Shown: one piece after another, positions 50,821-58,485 of the stretch
Layout: every line of letters begins with the position of its first letter
Numbering within the stretch: position 1 is the first letter of the stretch
DNA from: Ovoidimarina sp963698645
GTDB taxonomy: Bacteria > Pseudomonadota > Alphaproteobacteria > Rhodobacterales > Rhodobacteraceae
Direction: 5' to 3'
Assembly: GCA_963698645.1 (NCBI GenBank)
Contig: CAVORP010000001.1
Span: 310,001 to 374,000 of the forward strand
DNA: 64,000 nucleotides
Program-made: the position numbers and the translations under genes
Notes under the pieces: model-generated
Seen by the model: the letters and a program-made list of their open reading frames with translations, nothing else
The model's database searches: none
What the model was told of the DNA's origin: nothing

Positions 50821-51438
50821 TCCCAGCGGTAATTGAAACTCACGCTGATCCGCTCTTCTTCCGCCATGTTCATCGGCACTTCATGGCGCAGCCAGCTTTC
50901 CCATAACAGGACATCGCCCACATCGGGCGCCACATAGACGAACTGCCGCAAGCCCTCGCGCGCGTCCTTCTTGCGCGGCGGGGCCGCCATCATCATCGGC
51001 AGGCGCGGATCTTCGAACTTGATCGCACTTGCGCCCTCCGGCATCGCCACATAGGTCGTCCCCGAGATCACCGAATGCGGGTGGATATGGCCGGTATGGA
51101 TCCCGCCCTCGGGCAGGATGTTGATCCAGAGATCCTCGAGCGTGAGCGCCTTCTCTCCCAGATCAAGGTCCAGCTCCTCGACAAAGGCCGCCACATGGAC
51201 ATCAAGCGCCTCCCTCAGCGCCGCAAAGATCGGAAAGCGCCACGGCAGGTCCGTGAGGCTCGCATAAGAGGTATAGCCCGGAAACCCCTCCTGCTCGCAC
51301 CAGTCCTGCCCCGCCTCGTCATCTTCGGCAATCGACAGACACGAGGCAAGCAAGCTCCTGCTGCTCGATCGCCGGACCAAGATCGGCAAGCGCTGCGCGG
51401 TAAAGGGGGGTGACGAAGAGAGGTGTGACTTGGGGCAT
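50817..51438 (-). pseudogene. Putative 2OG-Fe(II) oxygenase, broken by one +1 shift
   Basis: A protein of about 206 residues from the TIGR02466 family of putative 2-oxoglutarate/Fe(II) oxygenases. The ATG at 51438 begins MPQVTPLFVTPLYRAALADL; after EQQEL the frame fails, and one base fewer at about 51350-51355 (plus-strand view) continues as LASCLSIAEDDEAGQDW. The iron-binding region ILPEGGIHTGHIHPHSVISG and the distal HEVPMN are intact, as is the 2OG-binding end ERISVSFNYRW. Its substrate is unknown. It lies between rplP and rpmC, next to the gene for L16, a known oxygenase substrate in E. coli. Confidence 0.8.
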
Positions 51439-52154
51439 TGTTGAGTTGGTCTCCGAGGTATTTCGCGACAAAAATCTGTTGCTTCCGCTAACAGCAAGAG
51501 GCTCAACAAGCTCAGATTGATGCTCCTGCGAGAGGTTCTAGATCGCACCTCTCTCTCATAGCGGACTGCAAGATCTTAATTCCTGCTAGCAGAATTAGCG
51601 GTTCAGGCAACACGATAGGCCCCGGCCTTAGATATCTGCTGCGGTAAGGTCGATCATATGAATTCATCTGAAATCTTTAAGTGGTCAAAGAACACGCGCC
51701 ACCGGACTTCGGGATCATCTTCGCCCTTTGCGATGACTCGCCCGACAATCTTCAGTTGGTACCTCCAAATGCGAAGTATTGGACATCACTAGCTTGATAA
51801 AACTCGGTTCGTCAACGAAGAACTCTCGCCCTCAGGTAAGCCTCATAGGTGTTGTGGCTAACTTTCTTCAACTCCGCTTGCTCTTCTCCATTTCCTTCAA
51901 CAGCGCCTTCAATGTGAGTTCCGTTGTAATGCCAACAATCTGCATGATTGGACCTGCGAACACAGCAGATCAATCTGCCAGTCATTTTCGCAGAAGCTAA
52001 TTTGATCTCTGCACACTTGAGATAACTGCCAGCCCAAACCAAATGACCTGCCGCATCCATGCCATCTTCTGACGAAGCTTGCGTGGCCAATTACGTTTCA
52101 ATGATATTGCTTCCGAATATGACATTCCTGATGCCCATAACGAAACTCAATCCA
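51439..52154. other. Low-GC, gene-poor stretch inside the ribosomal cluster
   Basis: About 700 bp with no intact gene and visibly lower GC than everything around it, containing runs like AATTCATCTGAAATC. The only coding-like content is on the minus strand between 51654 and about 52060 and needs frame changes. It separates the terminator behind rplP from the 2OG oxygenase gene. Possible remnant of an insertion. Confidence 0.6.
51654..52060 (-). pseudogene. Possible decayed or misread hypothetical gene
   Basis: Frame 1 from the ATG at 52060 gives MDAAGHLVWAGSYLKCAEI and, later, VSHNTYEAYLR; skipping one base at the CCC at 51829-51831 gives EFFVDEPSFIKLVMSNTSHLE; skipping one at about 51762-51766 gives YQLKIVGRVIAKGEDDPEVR and FFDHLKISDEFI to a stop at 51654. 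Together this is about 134 residues of protein-like composition. I recognise no family. The same +1 pattern elsewhere in the window lends it some weight; low GC suggests foreign origin. Confidence 0.35.
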
Positions 52155-52187
52155 AAAGCCCCCGCCGGTTTCCTCGGCGGGGGCTTT
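52155..52187 (-). terminator. Strong rho-independent terminator downstream of rplP
   Basis: A 13-bp perfect stem, AAAGCCCCCGCCG with its complement, around a 7-base loop, followed on the minus strand by TTTTGG. It lies 79 bp after the rplP stop and would end the transcript that begins at rpsL or tuf. Read on the plus strand it also ends in TTTCACCTTT, so it may work both ways. Confidence 0.9.
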
Positions 52188-52265
52188 CACCTTTCGCCGA
52201 GCCTGCGACTGTGACGGCCCGCAGATCGCTTCGCGATCTCGCTACACCGCACGCTGCAGTGAGAC

Positions 52266-52679
52266 TTACCAGTCCTCGCGAACCACCGTCCGGGTCTTGA
52301 TCGGCAGCTTCATCGCGGCAAGGCGCAGGGCCTCGCGGGCGATGGCGTCGTTGACGCCGTCGATCTCGAACATGATCCGGCCGGGCTTGACCTTGGCGGC
52401 CCAGCGGTCGACCGAACCCTTGCCCTTACCCATCCGCACTTCGATCGGCTTCGCCGTGATCGGGGTGTCGGGGAAGATCCGGATCCAGACGCGACCCTGA
52501 CGCTTCATGTGACGCGTCATGGCCCGGCGGGCGGCTTCGATCTGGCGCGCGGTGATGCGCTCCGGCTCGACCGCTTTGAGCCCATAGGTGCCAAAGTTCA
52601 GGTCAGACCCGCCCTTGGCTTCGCCGCGGATGCGGCCCTTGTGCATCTTGCGGAATTTCGTGCGCTTTGGTTGCAGCAT
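52266..52679 (-). CDS. rplP: 50S ribosomal protein L16
   Basis: A 137-residue L16 contacting the A-site tRNA: MLQPKRTKFRKMHKGRIRGE, GLKAVEPERITARQIEAARR, RMGKGKGSVDRWAAKVKPGR. The Arg in the KGSVDRWAA-like loop region corresponds to the area hydroxylated by RoxA/YcfD in E. coli. It ends the S10-type unit here, because rpmC is displaced. Confidence 0.97.
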   Translation of the reverse strand: MLQPKRTKFRKMHKGRIRGEAKGGSDLNFGTYGLKAVEPERITARQIEAARRAMTRHMKRQGRVWIRIFPDTPITAKPIEVRMGKGKGSVDRWAAKVKPGRIMFEIDGVNDAIAREALRLAAMKLPIKTRTVVREDW

Positions 52680-52691
52680 CTCGTTCGCTCC

Positions 52692-53405
52692 TTAATTCCG
52701 GCGACCGCCACCAGCACCGCGTGGGGCTGGGCCGTCCTGGAGTTCCTGTGCCTTACGATCGCGTGCCGCAGGATCGTGCTCCATGATCTCGCCTTTGAAG
52801 ATCCAGACCTTGATCCCGATGATGCCATAGGGCGTCTTCGCTTCGGCCAGCGCATAGTCGATATCGGCGCGCAGCGTGTGCAGCGGCACCCGACCCTCGC
52901 GATACCATTCGGTCCGCGCGATCTCGGCGCCACCCAGGCGGCCCGCGACGTTCACCCGGATCCCCAGGGCACCCATGCGCATGGCGTTCTGAACCGACCG
53001 CTTCATCGCGCGACGGAACGACACCCGGCGCTCAAGCTGCTGGGCGATGCTTTCCGCGACCAACGCGGCGTCCAGCTCGGGCTTGCGCACTTCGACGATG
53101 TTCAGGTGCAGCTCGCTATCGGTCATCGCGGCAAGCTTCTTGCGCAGCGTCTCGATATCCGCGCCTTTCTTGCCGATGATCACACCGGGACGTGCGGTAT
53201 GAACGGTCACGCGGCACTTGCGGTGCGGACGCTCGATGATCACGCGGGACACGCCCGCCTGCTTGCACTCTTCCTTGATGAATTCCCGGATCTTGAGGTC
53301 TTCCAGAAGAAGATCCCCATAATCCTTCGTATCGGCGTACCAGCGGCTGTCCCAGGTGCGGTTGACCTGAAGGCGCATGCCGATCGGATTGACTTTATGT
53401 CCCAT
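52692..53405 (-). CDS. rpsC: 30S ribosomal protein S3
   Basis: A 237-residue S3 with the KH domain: MGHKVNPIGMRLQVNRTWDS, IERPHRKCRVTVHTARPGVI, GADIETLRKKLAAMT and GRLGGAEIARTEWYREG. The C-terminal ERRN-like tail is short and Gly-rich. It shares one base with the rplV stop. Confidence 0.97.
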   Translation of the reverse strand: MGHKVNPIGMRLQVNRTWDSRWYADTKDYGDLLLEDLKIREFIKEECKQAGVSRVIIERPHRKCRVTVHTARPGVIIGKKGADIETLRKKLAAMTDSELHLNIVEVRKPELDAALVAESIAQQLERRVSFRRAMKRSVQNAMRMGALGIRVNVAGRLGGAEIARTEWYREGRVPLHTLRADIDYALAEAKTPYGIIGIKVWIFKGEIMEHDPAARDRKAQELQDGPAPRGAGGGRRN

Positions 53406-53797
53406 TAGGCTTGCTCCCCGACTGTTTCGTCCACCTGGCGGACCTTGATGGTAAGCTCGGCGAACGGCTTGACGATCTTGCCGAACCGGCCACGGGCGCG
53501 CGGCTTGCCGCGCTTCATGGTCAGGTTCTTGCCAACATAGGCCTCGGCAACGATCAACTCGTCCACGTCAAGGTTGTGGTTGTTTTCCGCATTGGCGATG
53601 GCCGACTGAAGGCATTTCTTCACATCGTCCGAGATACGCTTCTTCGAGAAGGTGAGGTCCGAAAGGGCCTTGTCCACCTTCTTGCCGCGGATCATCGCTG
53701 CAACGAGGTTTAGCTTCTGCGGGCTGGTGCGCAGCATGCGCAGCTTCGCCATCGCTTCGTTGTCCGCCACGCGGCGCGGATTCTTTTCCTTGCCCAT
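53405..53797 (-). CDS. rplV: 50S ribosomal protein L22
   Basis: A 130-residue L22 lining the exit tunnel: LRMLRTSPQKLNLVAAMIRG, VKKCLQSAIANAENNHNLD and the beta-hairpin with GKPRARGRFGKIVKP. It begins 3 bp after rpsS. Confidence 0.97.
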   Translation of the reverse strand: MGKEKNPRRVADNEAMAKLRMLRTSPQKLNLVAAMIRGKKVDKALSDLTFSKKRISDDVKKCLQSAIANAENNHNLDVDELIVAEAYVGKNLTMKRGKPRARGRFGKIVKPFAELTIKVRQVDETVGEQA

Positions 53798-53800
53798 GAC

Positions 53801-54079
53801 TTACTTCCTCTTCGCTTTCTTGTCGGCGGCGTGCCCGTAATAGGTCCGCGTCGGCGAGTATTCACCGAACTTCTGGCCGATCATGTCCTCGGTGACGTTC
53901 ACGGGGATATGCTTGTGCCCGTTGTAGACCCCGAAGGTCAGACCAACGAACTGCGGCAGGATGGTCGAACGGCGCGACCAGATCTTGATCACTTCGTTGC
54001 GGCCCGATTCCCGGGTTTTCTCGGCCTTCTTCAGGACATAGCTGTCGACGAAGGGGCCCTTCCATACTGAACGGCTCAT
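53801..54079 (-). CDS. rpsS: 30S ribosomal protein S19
   Basis: A 92-residue S19: SRSVWKGPFVDSYVLKKAEK, IKIWSRRSTILPQFVGLTFG and EFSPTR-like EYSPTRTYYGHAADKKAKRK. It begins 1 bp after rplB. Confidence 0.97.
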   Translation of the reverse strand: MSRSVWKGPFVDSYVLKKAEKTRESGRNEVIKIWSRRSTILPQFVGLTFGVYNGHKHIPVNVTEDMIGQKFGEYSPTRTYYGHAADKKAKRK

Positions 54080-54080
54080 G

Positions 54081-54923
54081 TTAGCGGCCCTTCTTCTTGG
54101 CGTGACGCGAGCGGATGATCAGCTTCGACGACGCCTTGTTCTTGTTGCGGGTGCGGGCACCCTTGGTCGGCTTGCCCCAGGGCGTCACCGGGTGACGACC
54201 ACCCGAGGTCCGGCCTTCACCACCACCATGGGGGTGGTCGATCGGGTTCATGACCACGCCGCGCACGCTCGGGCGGATGCCCTTGTTGCGGTTCCGGCCG
54301 GCCTTGCCGAGGTTCTGGTTCGAATTGTCGGGGTTCGACACCGCACCAACCGTCGCCATGCATTCCTGACGCACCAGGCGCAATTCGCCGGAGGACAAAC
54401 GGATCTGCGCATAGCCGCCATCGCGACCCACGAACTGGGCATAGGTGCCGGCAGCGCGGGCGATCTGGCCGCCCTTACCCTGCTTCATCTCGATATTGTG
54501 CACGATCGTGCCGATCGGCATGCCCGAGAACGGCATCGCGTTGCCCGGCTTCACATCGACCTTCGCGCCCGAGATGATCTTGTCACCCACGGCCAACCGC
54601 TGCGGCGCCAGGATATAGGCCTGCTCGCCATCGGTATACTGGACCAGCGCGATGAATGCGGTCCGGTTCGGGTCATATTCGATCCGCGCAACCACCGCTT
54701 CCATATCGTGCTTGGTACGCTTGAAATCGACAATGCGATAAAGACGCTTCGCCCCGCCGCCCTTGCGGCGCATCGTGATCCGTCCGGTATTGTTCCGTCC
54801 GCCATTCTTGGTCAAACCCTCGGTGAGGGCCTTGACCGGGCGGCCTTTCCAAAGCTCCGAACGGTCGATCAGAACCAGCCCTCGCTGGCCAGGCGTCGTC
54901 GGTTTATACGACTTGAGTGCCAT
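54081..54923 (-). CDS. rplB: 50S ribosomal protein L2
   Basis: A 280-residue L2 needed for peptidyl transferase activity: GRNNTGRITMRRKGGGAKRL, MPIGTIVHNIEMKQGKGGQI and RGVVMNPIDHPHGGGEGRTSGG, with the essential His in the last motif. A 94-bp gap with a GC-rich stem-loop separates it from rplW. Confidence 0.98.
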   Translation of the reverse strand: MALKSYKPTTPGQRGLVLIDRSELWKGRPVKALTEGLTKNGGRNNTGRITMRRKGGGAKRLYRIVDFKRTKHDMEAVVARIEYDPNRTAFIALVQYTDGEQAYILAPQRLAVGDKIISGAKVDVKPGNAMPFSGMPIGTIVHNIEMKQGKGGQIARAAGTYAQFVGRDGGYAQIRLSSGELRLVRQECMATVGAVSNPDNSNQNLGKAGRNRNKGIRPSVRGVVMNPIDHPHGGGEGRTSGGRHPVTPWGKPTKGARTRNKNKASSKLIIRSRHAKKKGR

Positions 54924-54979
54924 GCTTTCTGTCTTCCGTTTTGCTTCGTTGCCCCAAAGGGCGGTTTAGAAATAACCAA

Positions 54980-54999
54980 GGCCCCGGAGATCCGGGGCC
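54980..54999 (-). terminator. Stem-loop between rplW and rplB
   Basis: GGCCCCGG/CCGGGGCC stem with a 4-base loop; on the minus strand it is followed by TTGGTTATTTCT, moderately T-rich. Partial termination or RNA processing between rplW and rplB is possible. Confidence 0.5.
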
Positions 55000-55017
55000 A
55001 AGGGTTGCGGCCTGATA

Positions 55018-55314
55018 TTAGAGACCGGTGGTCACGTCAATCGTGTTCCCCTCGACGAGGGTCACATAGGCCTTCTTCACGTCCTTGCGACGTCCGGGCT
55101 TGCCCCGGAACCGCTTGGTCTTGCCCTTGGTGATGGTCGTGTTCACGGCCTTCACCTTGACGCCGAACAGCGCCTCGACGGCTTCCTTGATCTGCGGCTT
55201 GTTCGCATCCATCGACACCTCGAACACGACCGCGCCATTCTCGGACGCCATCGTGGCCTTTTCGGTGATGATCGGCTTGCGGATCACGTCATAGAGTTCT
55301 GCCTTCGCGCTCAT
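55018..55314 (-). CDS. rplW: 50S ribosomal protein L23
   Basis: A 98-residue L23 at the tunnel exit, where SRP and trigger factor dock: LYDVIRKPIITEKATMASEN, ALFGVKVKAVNTTITKGKTK. It overlaps the rplD stop by 4 bp. Confidence 0.97.
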   Translation of the reverse strand: MSAKAELYDVIRKPIITEKATMASENGAVVFEVSMDANKPQIKEAVEALFGVKVKAVNTTITKGKTKRFRGKPGRRKDVKKAYVTLVEGNTIDVTTGL

Positions 55315-55931
55315 TTCAACCGAGCCTCCAGTGCTTCGACACCCGCCTTCGTGATCACCAGAGTGTCACGCTTGAGGATGTCATAGACATTCGCGCCCAT
55401 CGACGGCAGCACGTCCAGACCTTCGATATTCGCGGCGGCACGAACGAAATTCTCGTTCACTTCCGCCCCATCGATGATCAGTGCCCGCTTCCAGCCCAAC
55501 TCGCGAACCTTCTTGGCAAGTGCCGCGGTCTTCGGTTCCGCCGCGCTGGCCTCGTCCAGGATCACGAGGTTCCCGGTCTTGGCTTTCGACGAAAGCGCAT
55601 GGCGAAGTCCCAGCTTGCGGAACTTCTTGGTAAGGTCGTGGCCGTGGCTGCGGGGCGTCGGGCCCTTGTAGACACCACCCTTGCGGAAGATCGGCGCATT
55701 CCGGTCGCCGTGGCGTGCGCCACCGGTGCCCTTCTGGCGATAGATCTTCTTGGTCGAATAGCTTGTCTCCGACCGGGTCTTGACCTTGTGCGTGCCGGCC
55801 TGCGCATTGTTGCGCTGCCAGCGGACGACGCGGTGAAGGATGTCGGCGCGCGGCTCAAGACCAAAGATCTCGTCGCCGAGATCGACCGAACCGGCCTTCT
55901 TGCCGTCCAGATTGATCACGTCGAGTTTCAT
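55311..55931 (-). CDS. rplD: 50S ribosomal protein L4
   Basis: A 206-residue L4, also a regulator of the S10 operon in E. coli: KTRSETSYSTKKIYRQKGTGGARHG-type loop (KKIYRQKGTGGARHGDRNAP), GPTPRSHGHDLTKKFRKLGL and the C-terminal VLPSMGANVYDILKRDTLVI. It overlaps the rplC stop by 4 bp. Confidence 0.97.
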   Translation of the reverse strand: MKLDVINLDGKKAGSVDLGDEIFGLEPRADILHRVVRWQRNNAQAGTHKVKTRSETSYSTKKIYRQKGTGGARHGDRNAPIFRKGGVYKGPTPRSHGHDLTKKFRKLGLRHALSSKAKTGNLVILDEASAAEPKTAALAKKVRELGWKRALIIDGAEVNENFVRAAANIEGLDVLPSMGANVYDILKRDTLVITKAGVEALEARLK

Positions 55932-56803
55932 TCCTCACCGTCCTTCTTCTCGGCTGCGCCCTCTCCGGCGTCGCCTGCTTTATCCGATGCGATATCGGCC
56001 TCTGCCGCCTGCAATGCGGCCTCTTCGGCTGCAGCCTGTTCATCGGCCAGACGCTTGGCTTCCGCTTCGGCCTCGGCCGCAGCGGCAGCCGCAGCTGCTT
56101 CCGCGGCTTTCGCAGCTTCCGCAGCCGCCGATTTCAGCGCGGCGGGCAGGATCACGTTCTCGGGAACCGGCTTCTTCACCGCGTCCTTGATCGTCACCCA
56201 GCCACCCTTGGAACCGGGAACAGCGCCCTTGACCATGATCAGGCCACGGTCGGCATCGGTCTTGACGACCTGCAGGTTCTGCGTGGTCACGCGGGCCGCG
56301 CCCATGTGTCCGGCCATCTTCTTGCCCTTGAACACACGGCCGGGGTCCTGACACTGACCGGTCGAACCATGCGACCGGTGGCTGATCGACACGCCGTGCG
56401 AGGCGCGCAGACCACCGAAGTTCCAGCGCTTCATCGCGCCCTGAAACCCTTTACCGATCGAGGTGCCGCTCACGTCGACATACTGACCCTCGAAATAGTG
56501 GTTCGCGGTGATTTCCTCGCCCACATCGATCAGGTTTTCCGGATCGACCCGGAATTCCGCGATCTTGCGCTTCGGTTCCACCTTGGCCACGGCGAAATGT
56601 CCGCGCATCGCCTTCGACGTGCGCTTGGCCTTGGCCGTACCGGCACCCAGCTGAACCGCCGAATACCCGTCTTTTTCCGCGGTGCGGTTCGCCACGACCT
56701 GCAAGCCATCAAGCTGCAGAACGGTGACGGGCACCTGCTTTCCATCTTCCTGGAAGATGCGCGTCATGCCCACCTTCTTTGCGATCACGCCAGAGCGCAG
56801 CAT
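55928..56803 (-). CDS. rplC: 50S ribosomal protein L3 with alanine-rich tail
   Basis: A 291-residue L3; most bacterial L3 have about 210. The core (LRSGVIAKKVGMTRIFQEDG, MKRWNFGGLRASHGVSISHRSHGS, GKKMAGHMGAARVTTQNLQV) is normal. From about residue 222 on there is an Ala/Glu-rich tail of about 70 residues (AAEAAKAAEAAAAAAAAEAE, then an acidic end), predicted to be a charged helix projecting from the ribosome. The second ATG, 7 bases after AGGAGGG, is preferred over one two codons earlier. Confidence 0.95.
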   Translation of the reverse strand: MLRSGVIAKKVGMTRIFQEDGKQVPVTVLQLDGLQVVANRTAEKDGYSAVQLGAGTAKAKRTSKAMRGHFAVAKVEPKRKIAEFRVDPENLIDVGEEITANHYFEGQYVDVSGTSIGKGFQGAMKRWNFGGLRASHGVSISHRSHGSTGQCQDPGRVFKGKKMAGHMGAARVTTQNLQVVKTDADRGLIMVKGAVPGSKGGWVTIKDAVKKPVPENVILPAALKSAAAEAAKAAEAAAAAAAAEAEAEAKRLADEQAAAEEAALQAAEADIASDKAGDAGEGAAEKKDGEE

Positions 56804-56817
56804 ATCCATGCCCTCCT

Positions 56818-57138
56818 TTACGACTGCAACTTGATCTCGACATCCACGCCGGCGGCGAGGTCGAGCTTCATCAGCGCGTCCACCGTCTGCGGGGTCGGAT
56901 CTACGATATCGAGAAGACGCTTGTGGGTCCGGATTTCGAACTGGTCACGCGACTTCTTGTCCACGTGGGGTCCACGCAGAACGGTGAATTTCTCGATGTT
57001 GTTCGGCAGCGGAATGGGCCCGCGCACCTGGGCGCCGGTCCGCTTCGCGGTGTTCACGATCTCCTGCGTCGACGCATCGAGGACGCGGTAATCGAACGCC
57101 TTGAGCCGGATTCGGATATTCTGGCTGGCGATTGCCAT
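56818..57138 (-). CDS. rpsJ: 30S ribosomal protein S10
   Basis: A 106-residue S10, also the NusE partner of NusB in antitermination: QNIRIRLKAFDYRVLDASTQ, GAQVRGPIPLPNNIEKFTVL and KLDLAAGVDVEIKLQS. It starts the S10 group 117 bp after tuf; a stem-loop lies in that gap. Confidence 0.97.
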   Translation of the reverse strand: MAIASQNIRIRLKAFDYRVLDASTQEIVNTAKRTGAQVRGPIPLPNNIEKFTVLRGPHVDKKSRDQFEIRTHKRLLDIVDPTPQTVDALMKLDLAAGVDVEIKLQS

Positions 57139-57201
57139 GGATCTAGCCTTTCACGTTGAGAGGTGGAGCCTTGTGCGCCACATCGAACTTCTTGTTATCG
57201 T

Positions 57202-57223
57202 GCCCCGGGACATGGCCCGGGGC
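57202..57223 (-). terminator. Stem-loop between tuf and rpsJ
   Basis: GCCCCGGG (57202-57209) and CCCGGGGC (57216-57223) form an 8-bp stem with a 6-base loop, 33 bp after the tuf stop. There is no T-run; partial termination or processing could set the EF-Tu to ribosomal protein ratio. Confidence 0.5.
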
Positions 57224-57255
57224 GCTGTTCTTGGTCGCTACGCGCCCCGGTATCC

Positions 57256-58431
<1,176 letters not shown>

Positions 58432-58485
58432 GATGGCCTCCTTGGTATCTGATCCGCCCCGGAAGGGTCCGGGGGGTTGACTGCG

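Noticed and set aside
3147..51355. Programmed +1 ribosomal frameshifting as the explanation of the broken genes
   Set aside because: The sites share no slippery codon or stop context and occur in unrelated housekeeping genes; error in base runs is simpler.
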